A stretch of DNA of 64,000 nucleotides. Origin: Vanilla planifolia (lineage: Eukaryota; Streptophyta; Magnoliopsida; Asparagales; Orchidaceae). The translations under genes were made by a program, and so were the position numbers. The notes under the pieces are model-generated. The model did no database searches. It worked only from the letters and a program-made list of their open reading frames with translations, and was not told the DNA's origin. The stretch lies in the NCBI GenBank assembly GCA_023846275.1, contig CM043874.1, positions 21,323,130 through 21,387,129 of the forward strand, written 5' to 3'. Below are positions 13,560 through 26,700 of the stretch, in pieces; within the stretch, counting starts at the first letter, position 1, and every line of letters starts with the position of its first letter.

Positions 13560-16200
13560 TAGAAATTTGAAATTTCCTTGATCTAACTTATTGAAAGTTT
13601 GTGTTGTACCTTTAAGGATGATGTTTACAAAACCAAGCTATTTATTTATAATAGCTATTTGAGTTTTGTGAACATGTAGTTTAAACTTTGAGTATAGTTG
13701 ATTTTGTTTAGAGACTTTTAATCAAAATAGGCTTATTGATTATAGCAAGGATCTTACATTTGAAGTGGAGTAAGATTGGAGAACTTTGTTCATTAGTGAC
13801 TCAACATTCAAATGATGAACCTTAGATCCAATATTTTTTGTGTTATAGATAACTCACATGGAGCTATGCATTTTTACTTAAATATCAAGTTAGAATGTTA
13901 AACTCTTATCCTTTATAAAAGTGATATAATTAGGATTACATTACATTTTTAAACTCATGCTTTCTCCTATTAAATCTCATCTCGAGTTATTACAATCTCT
14001 AGAACTATGTCAGGTTCGTGTTAATATTTTTATAGTTGTTATAAGTTCAATTCAAGTCTTTAATTAGGAAAATTTAGCTAAAAGATTCCTTAAATTAAAA
14101 TGTGTTATTTATTACCTAATGTTTTGTCTAGTATGATGTTCAATATCATACTTGGGTGATTTACCTTTTAGCTTATAGTTATATAATGTGTTAGCATTGT
14201 ACAAGTGTAATATATCCATTATACAAGTGTGACTATTGCCTAAATTAAATTTGTGTACAAAGTTGGTCATATAAAGCATCAACCTTTTAGTAGTGTTTTT
14301 TATTATGAGTGGATCAACAAATGTTATATATTATGCAATATGAAGCCTCTACATTGTGATTGTACATTCTAGTAAAAATCTTATATAAGTTAATAAAAGT
14401 TTTTATTATGCATATTTGTATGATTATAATATGCTACTAGTATAACTTTATTTTATTAATATTTGGCACATCATAAGAGTATCATATTTATATTATATGA
14501 GTATGTGAACTAATATATAAAATTGGTTCAAGTATTAAAATTTAATGCATCAAAGTTATAAGATCATTATTAAATATAAAAGTATAAACTTTACGTCATA
14601 CAAATATAATAATTATATTATAAGAGTACATTTATCTCTCATATAAGTTACATGTTGTATTAGTTTATCAATGTATTGGACTTGTACAATGATCAATTTT
14701 ACAACACTTGTTATTCTAAGATATATTGTGTGCTTATAATTATCTCAACTAGTTAATATATGTATCATACAAGCATTTATAGTTTATGATTATAGTGTAT
14801 GATATGTTTTTAGAGCTTAGCTTTTGTGAAAATATGAACCATAGGGTGGTGATCTATCTTCGACTAATACGATCAATCTAACAAGCAAGACCTGACTCAA
14901 AACTTTTAACAAATTTTAGACTATTTTTTGTCATATCAGTATGATGTTATTGTTGTATTTCTATGATATATTATCTAAGAATTTGATTTGAAGACTTAGC
15001 CATTTTTGGATGTGAGCTTCTTGGATAACACATTTTTTTGTATAATCATGTATTTATAGTATTTTTTAAGAGCTTAAAATTTGGTCATTGGAGACTTTGT
15101 TTTGTTCATACTATGCGATGTTATCATTGTAAATGTTTGTTACATGTGTCCTAACAAAAATGAACTAATGAGATAGACACAACATTGGGGTGATCTAATC
15201 TAAATATTTATTATCTTTATATGATCTTATTAATCTATCAACACGGTCTAAATATCATGACCATAATAATTAATTTGAGCTTTTTTGGAATATAATTTTA
15301 GCCATTGCTAGTTTTATATCAGGTTGAGAATTATGTTAATATAAATAGATGTTAATGTTTAGAAGAATAAACTAATGATACATATTACAAATTTAAGAAC
15401 TTGAAAGAGAAAGCTAAATCGAGAACCAAACTGAGGAATTCATTGTCATTTTAGCTAGAGCAATTGCATTACCTTTGTAGTATGTCTTGTAACACTCAAG
15501 ATTGAAGAGAATAAGGGGTGATTATTAGCTGATATCTAAAGCATGAAATCATTGGATAAGAAATAACACCTAATAAGCTTTTAGTTAAAAAGATATAGGG
15601 ATGAATTATCTCACATTGGCTATTGAGAATTAATCATAGTATTTATATGAGATGTCATAGTCTTAAGTTATTGAAACTTCTTTTGAGAGTAAAACTCACT
15701 TGAGCCAACATGAGAAGACTTAATGGGATAATATCTCAATGTAGTAAGATTAGGATATCATATATATACTGTTCATCTATACTTCACTTCTTATTACTTA
15801 TATTAGTAACTTTTTTACATTTAATTTGTGCCATATTTATTGAGAAAGATTTGAGATATAAGATTTTGTATGCATTGAATTATAAATAGCTTATTCTTAT
15901 AATTTTAGTCATAATTAATTAATATTTTGGCTTCTCTTTTAAGCACCTTATTATATAAATTTTATCCTATCCTATTATGAAAAAGAGAGTAGTTAGTAGA
16001 AGCTCAATCAGGTTGATTGGGGGTGAATGTAAGTATTAGTCAAGCTAAATCATCAAAATTTTGCATGTGCATTTTTCTCTTCATTTGTTGTTTTTGCTTT
16101 ATAATTTTTTTTACTTAGCTACTATTTTATTTTTTTTGTATTCAAAAGAAAGAAATTTATTTCATCAAAACATCTACTTTAATGACTGATTGAAATACCA
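13560..16200. other. Undefined insert between two copies of the RT end
   Basis: This stretch separates the first RT remains from the repeated RT end at 16,215. It shows no coding similarity that I recognise. About 15,480-16,070 has LTR-like features (words such as CTCACATTGGC and a TATATAT tract), so a solo LTR is possible. No matching second copy is in the window. Confidence 0.4.
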
Positions 16201-17639
16201 TAATTCATCCCCCTCTTGTAGCATTAGTCATTCTTATGTACTCTAAGTCCCTTGATGACGACTTTATGCATTTGTGTACTATACTACAAACTATGGGAGA
16301 GAATCAATTATATGCTAAATTTTTTAAATATTTGTTCTAGCTATCTCAAGTGGTATTCATGGGTCATGTGATTAATGTAATATAAATAAATATTAGTACT
16401 TAAAAAATCTCTATTATTATGAATTAGCTTATACTTACTTCAATTTCAAAAATTCAAAGTTTACTTGGTATAACTAATTGTAATCAAATGTTTTTACAAT
16501 GATTTTATCAAATAATATCTCTACTAATAAGGTTAAATCAAAATGTTATGAAATTTGAATGAGATACTGAATATGAGAATGGTTCTTAAAGCTAAAAGAG
16601 AAATCAATGATTCTTGTTTTAGTCTTACCAAAAAGACTTAATTGATACTCAATCTTTAGTGATGCTTTACTTTAAGGACTAGGATATGTGTTGATGAAGA
16701 AAGAAAGTATAATTTCATATGTTTCTAGGAAACTAAAGTATCTTAAAACAATTACCCAATATATAACTTAGAATTAGTTATCATTGTCTTTACCTTACAC
16801 ATTTGAAGGTATTACTTGTATGAGATGAAATGTGAGATATTTATTAAATATCAAAGTTTAAAATATCTTTTCACATAAAAAGAAACTGAACTTAAGAATA
16901 AGAAGATGGCTTAAAATTCATCAAAGACTATGATTTGATTATAAATTTTATGCAAGAAAAGTTAATATGGTTATTAATGAATTAAGATGACTATCTTGCA
17001 TACACTAGCTAAGTAGCTCAATTAAAAATGGTTTTCTTTTAAGATCAATAGATTACAATTAGGAAGAGGCATGCATAAGAATATTGTGTTACTGCACCAA
17101 CTCTCCTTCAATCCTAATTAGCTTGTATTTCAAAGAAGATCAACTTTAGGATGAGAAATATCATAAATTATTTCAAAAGTTTAGGGATGGATGAGGATCT
17201 AACTTTACTCTCGATGAATATGATGTGTTGAGATTTTAGGAAAGGTTTTCCATGCATGCTCATTAGTAGCTTAAATATTACTATTTTCTAAAGCTCACAA
17301 TTTGAAATTTTATATTCATCTAAAAAGCAATAAGATGTATCAAAAGTTTAGGAAGAACTAATGGTGGCGTGATATGAAAAGAGATGTGATAGAATGAGTC
17401 AAGTGTTTAATTTGTCAATAGATTAATGGTGAGTAATAAAAGTCCAATGGTTTGTTGTAACATTTACATATATTTGAATGAAAGTGAGAGTGTATAGTTA
17501 TGGACTTCATTGTCAGGCTATTTAAGACATTAATAGAGCACAATTTTATATGAATAATTAAAAAAAATTAACTAAATTTTCATGTCTTTTAGCTTTGTAA
17601 AATTGAAAATCATGGGACCCTAAGTAAAGATAATGGTCA

Positions 17640-18335
17640 AACGATGCAATTTGGGCAAAAAAAAACAGAAATAAAATATAAAGAAAGAAAAATGGAACGA
17701 ATATAAACATAAAATAGTAAAATATATATTATAATATAAATACTATATGATATTAATATAGCATGGTAACTATGCACATACATGAGCACGATACATATGT
17801 ACATTCATGCAATGATTATTATATGTATATTTTATATAGATTGCTATGTATTATTTACTTACTACTTATTTCTTTATTATTGATTTTATATCTATACTTT
17901 TATATAACCTTTATATTTATAATTAACAATTTATCTATTGAATATATCATACTTATTTTTTATTTATATTATAAGCTATGATGTAGACACTCATAGAGTT
18001 AAGATTTAAGATCTTCAGTTAAAGAGATGTTGATATACTCTATAAGCTTTATAAATAATATATTATATGTAAGGATCAGCTTTAGTTTTTTTTATTGTTA
18101 TTGTATCAATAATTTCATTTTAATTTTTATATTTTATGATAATTTAGAATTATGTGTATTATTTTTTTGGGTTATTCTTGCAAACATATTTTGTAGATTA
18201 TGATTTTTTTCTCCTCCCTCCCTCATTTCTATTTTGGGTCCTCCAAATTTGTTATTTACATAGTTTAACCTAATAATTTGATATTTTTGTACATTTTGTT
18301 GGGTTTTATTAGATTTAAGCTAAGTAAAGCATGAC
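17640..18335 (+). repeat. Right long direct repeat (probable 3' LTR)
   Basis: Partner of the repeat at about 10,300-11,000. It follows the integrase remains directly, as a 3' LTR should. Confidence 0.72.
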
Positions 18336-20135
18336 AATTGTATTCAATACTAAATTAAATTTGGATTAACTATCTTTAATACTTTGAGGAATTCTCCTTT
18401 ATTTGAATTCACTTGAAAATTCTACATTTCATTTCATTATATAATAATTTCATCTATCACATTCTAATAAATATCCAAATATTTTTTTTTAAAAAAATTC
18501 ACTTTAGAAATTTGTATTTTTTCAAATTATTCATTTTCATAGGCTTTCATCGTACCATAATCAATAAGTTATACCACATAATCAATAGATTAGACAATTT
18601 CATCTAACTTGATTGTACTATATAGTCCTATAATTATATAATACAATTGATTTTTGAAAATCACATCTTTTTAATTAACTGATTATATAATATGATATAT
18701 AATTTTATCATACAATATTATCATAAATTACTCTCTCATAAACTCAAAACTTTATTGAGAGAACTCCCAAAATATCATATAACTACTAACTCATATATCG
18801 AATTATTTTATCTATATTTTTATTAATTTATTACGAAATATTCAATATAATGCTTATCCTTTTTTTAACTTTATCATTGATTTTTTGTTAAAAAATAACA
18901 CTGACTTCTTTTGCTATTCTTTTTCTAATTAATGTCCTTCCTTACCACTCTCCTCTATTCCTCCTTCCTTTATGGCTTCTCATTTATGATGGTATAACTT
19001 TTAAATTATTAATTAATTTTTTTAATATTTATTTTAAAAATTCACATGATATTTAAAGTGATCTTTAATTAAAATAAACTTATATAGTTTGAGAAAAATT
19101 ATAAATATGAGTGTTTTTTTAATATAGACAGACATATATTATATTCAAAATGAGAAGATATTCATGAAATAATGATAAAGAATATTATTTTAGTTAAAAT
19201 TTGTATTTGATACTTTAGCATATTTCTCATAAAGATATTAAAAGATGTTACATAAATACTCTATTTCACGTTCTCAAATTCACCTTATGCCCATTATTTT
19301 GACAATTTCAAGTTGAGCTCAAATCACCTATATCAGTATAAATTGTCCAAAAGATAGGCATGACACAATTGATAGGCTTGGAAAAGAAAAATTATAATTA
19401 TCAATTATTGAATAAAGCAAAACTTTTTTAAAAAAAGTTATATATTATTATTTTATAAATATTTCTTATTATAAACAAGATATATATCTATGTTCATTGA
19501 ATATTCATATTTGTCATTTGTCTTAAAAGAATGTGTCATATCAATGATCAATTTAGAATATGTAAATAATGTCATATTTGAAAAAGCATTCATAGAGATG
19601 TGGTGGTGGAACCCCACGTCTTGTTTAAATCATTAATATTACAACCGATTAAGCAAGCGTTATCTCTATTATTTAAAAATGGTGCCTCAAAACCGGAGCA
19701 CATGTTTAAAAACTTTAGTTTTAAAATAAATAAAGTATGATCTATTGATTAAATTTGATTGAATGCAATATGATTTTATTAAGTCATAATTATTTATATA
19801 AAATAGGATTTGATTATAATACCTAGTTTTCTTTGTATACTCTGATTTTTATTCATGAAATCTGATTTTATAAATAAAATCAGAGTTTATGAAATATAAT
19901 TTTTTTATAAAGTCTGATTTTATTTTTAAAATTAGGTTTTAAAATGATATAATGGGCATTAACTATATTGAAATAGAAAATAAATAACAGATAATTTATT
20001 TAGTTTAAAAAATTAGTTATTTTATAAATTTTCTGAATTTTTTATTAAAATTAGTTTAAAAATATTTAAAACTTTAACTTATGCATTAAAGAATTGATAT
20101 AAATATTTAATGCACTGCTTAATTGAATAATATCT
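18336..20135. other. AT-rich intergenic sequence upstream of ExAD
   Basis: No gene seen. A word TCTGATTTTA(T) occurs at 19,842, 19,861 and 19,913, and inverted at 19,874-19,884. The pair 19,861-19,871 and 19,874-19,884 forms an 11-bp inverted repeat with a 2-base gap. This may be a MITE remnant. Confidence 0.5.
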
Positions 20136-20260
20136 AGCCATGAAAACTGCTATTTTGGTTGAAGCGAAACCAAAACTGACTGAAAACTTCTTAAATCGAA
20201 ATCAATACTATTAAGCCATGAAAACTGATATTTTGGTTAAACTGAAACCAAAATTGACTT
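20136..20260. repeat. Two-copy promoter repeat, each able to form a hairpin
   Basis: A block starting AGCCATGAAAACTG occurs at 20,136 and again at 20,214 (spacing 78). Each copy contains TTTTGGTT, a 7-base gap and AACCAAAA, an 8-bp inverted repeat. The second copy ends just before the TATA-like box. Being present twice with the stem kept argues for a duplicated regulatory or MITE-derived element. Its function is not known. Confidence 0.75.
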
Positions 20261-20262
20261 AG

Positions 20263-20270
20263 CTATAAAG
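20263..20270 (+). promoter_or_regulatory. TATA-like box, putative core promoter of ExAD
   Basis: CTATAAAG about 435 bases upstream of the start codon, where composition changes from AT-rich to the more balanced leader. A start of transcription near 20,290-20,300 would give a leader of about 410 bases. This is position and motif only; no transcript evidence is available. Confidence 0.4.
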
Positions 20271-20669
20271 CGAAGACTAATTGCAAGATGATGCGTCGAA
20301 GCCACCCATTGCTAAGTTTTTCATTGCACTCCTAACAACTCGTCACACTTGGGTTCGGAAAGATTAGTTTATTGCGTGTTGAATCTTCGTTTTCCCTGCA
20401 CCTCATAATCGATTATACTTAAATAGTTTCTCCTTTTCCTAACATTGTTGACCTGTGGCATGTTGTGATTTTCTGATCCACCGAAATTTAGCTGTTTTCC
20501 CTGCTGTTTTATTCGATATTGATTAAAATTTGGTTTAAACTCGGATCTTGTTCCCTTGGCTGCTGTCCAATTCTTGCCAACTTGATTCGATTCTCTGTTT
20601 TTCTGTTTTTTTTTTCCGTTCCTAAACAATTGTTTCACCGAGTTACAAATGATGTGAATTTCCTCCTGA

Positions 20670-20702
20670 ATGCGGATTTCTTTGTGGATAGTCTTCGTGT
20701 GA
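20670..20702 (+). promoter_or_regulatory. Upstream ORF in the ExAD leader (10 codons)
   Basis: ATG at 20,670 opens a frame MRISLWIVFV with its stop at 20,700-20,702, two bases before the ExAD start at 20,705. A still shorter one (ATG ATG TGA, 20,649-20,657) lies before it. If the leader is transcribed from the TATA-like box, ribosomes meet both before the main start, which could lower translation or require reinitiation. Confidence 0.45.
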
Positions 20703-20704
20703 GG

Positions 20705-23700
20705 ATGGTTTCGTTCCAGCCCTTAAAATGCTCTTGGCCTATGGTTGCAATAGTTAGCGCTCTGCTGGTTTTAGTCTCGGTGGTACACCTATTTCTCACG
20801 CCAATTTTTCCTTCTTCGATCGATTACTTTGGTGCTCGGCGTGCACACAGTTTAGCGAGTTCCCCTGTTAGTCATTCGTTTGGAGGAGAAAGTGGAGATG
20901 GAGATGAAATTTTGCAACGGGATATTGACTTCGATGCTCAGTTTCCGGTGGATTCTCATGGGGCAGTGACATTCGGCGGTGCCCCTTGGAAGGCTGAGTT
21001 TGGGAAGTGGTTGTCTGGTTGTGGTTCTGTCTCCAGGGAAGTTCATATCAGTGAGGTACTTATTCAACAATTGTCCATTGTTTTTTCCAATGGAATTTGA
21101 GCGTGTTCAAGAGAAACATCTGTGTGTTAAAGCTAATTTTGGAATGGAATCTGTTCTTAGACGTTCTCCATATTAATTATCATCTTATTAAATTCATGCG
21201 ATTTCTGTATTGCTTCTGTGGGTAGAGCATTTATGGTAGAAGTTGCAAGAATGACTGTGCTGGTAGAGGAGTATGCAATGGAAATACTGGTGAATGCAGG
21301 TGTTTTCATGGATTTTCAGGTATAATGGCTTTTGCAAAGGTCAAATACAGTTCAATATTTAGGATTGATTTTTTTCATCTTTCTTTACTCAACTATTGTG
21401 AAAACAGTGCAAGATCTCTTGCCAAGAAGATTGTTCATTTAAATTATCCTTGAATGAATTGTATGGAATAACTAGGCAAGATCAAGGATTAGTGATGTTA
21501 TTGATTTCTTTTTCTCAAGAAACTGTTGTTAGTTGCTTTATTTAGCTAATTTTGCAGAAAAGGCTACTTTCAGTCATGCATTAGAAATTGATCTTAGTTA
21601 TTGGATAAAAAAGTATAAATTATTTTTTCTTTTGATATGTTATCTTTGTTTCAACCTTGAATTGAATCTAATTATGTATTAATCTTTCTTTTGTGTGACA
21701 TGGAGATGCTGGGTTTCACCTTGTGGATTACATGAGATGGTAGTCTTGTTTGATTAGCCTAGCACATTAGTTCTACAACTGCTTTATCTTAAAAATCAAA
21801 CTTGCTGGCTTAGTATGAATTGAAATCACAAGTCTAATTTCATGGCTTTGTCGGAAAGGATGGACAACATAAATTTGTTAGAGTTGACTAAGGTCTTTTC
21901 CATTGGCAAACAGAGTTATACTTTTCTGCAGTGGATACTGCATAGGATTATCTAAATGAGCTTGAATGTGAAGCATGCGCATAGCAGATGTAAACTTTAT
22001 TTTTATGTGAACTTGGTTGTATCTTATGTGCAAATAGACATGATTCTTTTGATCTTTTTTGTTAAAGTTTATCGTTGATTTGTCATTTGGAAGGGTAAGC
22101 TTTGATACAACGTTCAACCATGGAGCTGGAGCGTTCTAGGTGTGGAAAAAGGTTCTTTCAAAAGAGACCTATATTTTGGCCGCTATTCATTTCAATGGTC
22201 ATTTATCTTGTATTAACTTTAGAAGCTCCTTTGAGCATTTAGCAGCATCTCATGTGTTCTTAAGTTCATACTATAAGACTTTAACATACAAAAATGCATG
22301 CCAGTCTTATTTTTTATTATTTTCTGTACATTAAGATGTATAACCAAGGTTTGATCCCAAATATGTATCTGTTTTTTTTGCTGTCAGAGATTTATATTAT
22401 GATGTCATATTTGTGCTCTAGGTGAATGGTGCTCTGAGAATTTACAACTTGATTGCAACCTTCCATCATCACCAGATTTTCCTTATGGTTCATGGATTGT
22501 CTCTATATGTCCTGCTTATTGTGATAAAACTAGAGCTATGTGTTTTTGTGGAGAAGGGTCAAAGTATCCTTATCGGCCGGTTGCAGAGTCCTGTGGTTTT
22601 AGAATAAAGTAAAAAAACGTAATATTTGACAATTCTTTGTCGTATTACAAATCTTTATCACTTATCTAAAAAAATGATCATAATTCTGTTCTTCAGCCTG
22701 CCTTCTGGATCTGATGGTGCTAAAGTTGCTGATTGGTCAAAAGATGATTTGGAAAATGTATATACAACCAATGGCAGCAAATCTGGCTGGTGTAACATAG
22801 ATCCAGTGGAAGCACATACCAAAAAGGTGAAGTTTAAAGAAGAGTGTGACTGTAAATATGATGGTCGTTGGGGAACATTCTGTGAGATACCAGCGGAATG
22901 CAGTTGTGTTAATCAATGCACAGGCCATGGGCATTGCCGTGGGGGTGCTTGTCAGGTATTTTGTAGAAACTTTTGCATTATCGGAATATTTAGTGTATTA
23001 ATTTAATTATATTGAAAAGGGAAAAGAGGTTTTAGAACAGCTATTTTTGTTGCCTTTCCTGGGATGCCCAATTTTGTTGTTATCCCTACAAAAGAATCTC
23101 TTGTGATGACTGCAGTGCCAACTAAATCACTGTAATTGGAGCTTGACACTACCGTCATTGTTCTTCAGCTTGCAATTCCTTGTCTCACCCCATATACGTT
23201 CAATGAAACCCAAATTCCCATAGCCAAAGGCATACCCCCATTCGATGAGAACAAAACATACAAATATGATCTTTGCTTCATTCTTTGAAAATTCTATCCT
23301 TTTCCCTGCTTCCAATTCCTCAATTCATATAACTGTAATAGAGCCAATCATTTCAAGAATATAAAGACAAATGTGTCATCAATTTTGAATGTTACAATGA
23401 AAAGAATCTGCACATTTTACCTTTTATGTAAGAAAGTGTGAGAACTTGTGCATCTATTTTGTTAGTCATGTGATATTCACTTTTTGGTCTTCATGCATAA
23501 ATGACATTTTATACTCTTCTGCTTGGCCTTTGCTTGTGAGAGGTGTTAAACAGTCAAACAGTTTTTTCTTTATGTTTAAATTTGTAGTTTATGCTTTACA
23601 TTGGCTTCAAAGATGTATGAATGAGCTAATGGAAGTTACTATTGGCAGACATATGAATCATGGCTTTAAAGCTAGGAGTGTAAGATGACATGTTTCTTAT

Positions 23701-26700
23701 TTAAGACTCAAAGAATGATTTTTATCTTCAATTGTGTACTTTTGATTTGAGCCGATGTTCTTTTGCAGTGCAACAGTGGGTGGTATGGTATTGATTGCAG
23801 TATACCATCAATCTTATCACCCATAAAGAGTTGGCCTACGTGGCTTAGGCCTTCAACAATCGAGGTACCAGATAAACCAAGTTTAGATGATGAGTTTGTG
23901 CATGTTAAAGCTATTGTTAAAAAGAGGAGACCTCTTATATATGTCTATGAACTTCCCCCGGATTTCAATAGTCATCTTCTTGAAGTGAGTGGTTGTACTA
24001 AAACTTTTGCTGATGAAGAAAAAGTGGTGATATAATTTTGTTGATGCCAAAGACTTTTTGCCTCACAGGGTAGGCATTTCAGGTTTGAGTGTGTAAACAG
24101 GTTATACACTGCTGATAATAGAACGTTATGGACTTCTCAGTTGTATGGAGCACAGGTGTTATTTATTGAATGGTTTAGTTTCTTTATGATACAATCATCA
24201 AAACATTAGTTTTCTGACAATTCCCGTTTCCTGCGTTTGTTAGATGGCACTTTATGAGAGTATTCTGGCAAGTTCTCATCGAACTTTGAATGGTGAAGAA
24301 GCTGATTATTTCTTTGTTCCAGTTCTTGATTCATGCATAATTACTCGAGCAGATGATGCACCTCATTTAAGAATGCTGGTATAGAAATGTGAATCACACC
24401 TGCTGATTGTTATACCTTGGTATCTCTACTAGATATCAGTACACTTCTCACTTTTTTTAGTAACATCCTTAGTGTAATGAATTTGTCTTTAGCAAGATTA
24501 GACGTTCCTGAATCATTCATTCACTTCAATTGCAGGAGCATAGGGGTTTGAGAAGCTCCCTGACTTTGGACTTCTATAAGAAGGCTTATGGCCATATTGT
24601 TCATAATCATCCATATTGGAATCGCTCTATGGGAAGGGATCATATTTGGGTATTCTATTTTATGATCTTAAAAGTATTGATCGAGAAGAATGTTCTTTTG
24701 TACTTTCTCTTGATTATAACCATGCACCTTGCTGGTCCTATCATGACAGTTCTTTGCATGGGATGAAGGTGCCTGCTATGCTCCAAAAGAAATTTGGAAC
24801 AGCATGATGTTAGTCCACTGGGGGAACACAAACACAAAGCACAATCACTCAACAACAGCTTATTGGGCTGATAAATGGGACACTATTCCTTCTGATAAAA
24901 GAGGTAACCATCCTTGCTTTGACCCGAAAAAGGATCTTGTTCTTCCTGCTTGGAAGAAGCCCGAACCCGGTGCAATATGGCTGAAATTGTGGTCTAGGTA
25001 CTAAAATTTATATTACCTATTTTAGTTTTTCTATATAATTCATGATTCAGTATTATGAATTAGGAACACATGTGCAGGCCACGCACCAAAAGGACTACAC
25101 TTTTCTACTTCAATGGAAACCTTGGGCCTGCTTATGAAAATGGCCGACCAGAGGATACGTATGACGTTTACAATGGAAATTTTCCTTTTTGTTTTCCATT
25201 TTGTATTGTGGGGACAATTCTATTCATGAACTTTACTGTAATTTCAGTTACAGTATGGGTATCAGGCAGAAGCTAGCTGTTGAGTTTGGTTCTACACCAG
25301 ACAAAAATGGGAAGTTTGGGAGACAACATACTTCCAATGTTACAGTAACCCCACTTAGGTCCGATAGCTATTTTGAGGAATTGGCAAGCTCTATTTTTTG
25401 TGGTGTTCTGCCAGGAGATGGCTGGAGTGGCCGCATGGAAGATAGCATTCTCCAAGGATGTATTCCTGTGATAATTCAGGTAAAGTTTTTTGTAAGCCCT
25501 GCTCTACATTACTTGATTCAGCTTTTCCATGTATTTGCAATTTTTATTCATCCTTGGTGTTAAGGTGGATTCTTGGATAAGGAGAATAATAGTAGTGTAA
25601 TAAGTTAGGCACAAGTAATTTCTCTCTACAAGGCTAAAAAACAAGGATGGTTTATTTTTATGTGAGAGAGAGGGAGAGAGAGAGAGAGAGAGTATAGGTA
25701 ACCATGATCACAAAGGCAAAAGATCTTTCTAATCATTGGTGAGTGTAGGTAACTTTTTGGGGAAACTACTTTTAGCCATTTACAAGATTGATAGGATTTT
25801 AGAGCCTAGATGTTACACACCAAGATGAGGCTAGGATGCTGAGAGGGATGTAATATAGCTGCTTTAGTAAGGTTTAGAGCTTTGAGTCTAGGATTTGATG
25901 TTGTATTCTCGAGGATTCACTTTTCATGCACTCTTCCTATGCATTGTATCGTATGATTAGAGTGGTGTGCATAATAGCTCCTATCTTGTGGGCAGAAGCC
26001 ACGATATTCATGATGTTTGGAGCCCTTATGTAGATGAAGAGAGGATTTGAACACAGAGGTTGTTAACATTTATATTTATGATTGAGTTAGATCTCTTGTG
26101 CCTGGATTGTGAACCCAGTAGATGAGCCCCTTCAAATATAGAAGGGCCATCAGTGGTGTGCCTCCACTAGCTAGCCTTCTCGATCAGCTTGAATAGTTTA
26201 AACTTCAATGTGTTGTTGGTTATCTAACTCATGGTAGATCATCTTGGGTTATATAAATAAGTTGTGTATGATCTGCCTAAAGGTCAAATCTTCAGTCTTC
26301 TTTTGGTGCTCCGATTTTCAATTATTTAAGTGGAAAGGATGACATTAACACAAGTCAATGTTCCAATCTTTAAAAGTTTTTTGGGTCGATGTTATAACAA
26401 CTAAGCCCTTTTTTTGTAAAATTCAAAATTGTGTAATATTTGATTGCTTACCATTGGTTTTCTTTTGCTTTTTTATGTAGAGCTTCACCCATCCATTCTT
26501 CCATCTCAATCATTGACTTTTTTCTTCTCCTTGACTTTCAATGCTTTTGTCTTTTGCTAGTGAGGTTGAATGATATGTAGGCCTTGTTTGATGTTTTTGA
26601 GAAGTTGAAGAAAAAGATGTTCTAGCTTAAGAATGAAATCATTAAGGGAAGATTACAATTATAGTAGCAACCTCCATGGAGTTGGTGAGTCACATAGTTG

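Larger units (their letters stand above)
10300..18335 (+). mobile_element. Old Ty3/Gypsy LTR retrotransposon fossil with long direct repeats
   Basis: Two similar direct repeats (about 10,300-11,000 and 17,640-18,335) flank Gypsy coding remains on the + strand, in the order expected for an LTR element. The gag-like region is at about 11,540-12,130 with a zinc-knuckle relic (CFNYGKHRYLARACHKK), followed by a protease and reverse transcriptase region (about 12,560-13,530), RNase H (about 16,640-17,030, with SLKYLF- and IKDYD-like words) and the integrase zinc-binding part with the start of the core (about 17,310-17,520, NKMYQKFRKNWWRDMKRD then CLICQQ). It is broken in many places and the direct repeats are strongly diverged, so the insertion is ancient. 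The RT end occurs twice (about 13,350 and 16,220), so a second element copy or an insertion lies inside. Confidence 0.8.

Noticed and set aside
20519-20704. An in-frame upstream extension of ExAD exon 1 by 62 codons
   Set aside because: It has no ATG at its start (TTG), is hydrophobic without family similarity, and contains the out-of-frame uORFs. The ATG at 20,705 gives the expected short tail plus membrane anchor.
24650-24749. Open reading through the 100-base intron between ExAD exons 8 and 9
   Set aside because: The frame runs on past IW at 24,649 but loses all similarity. Splicing to 24,750 restores FFAWDEGACY, which the family requires.
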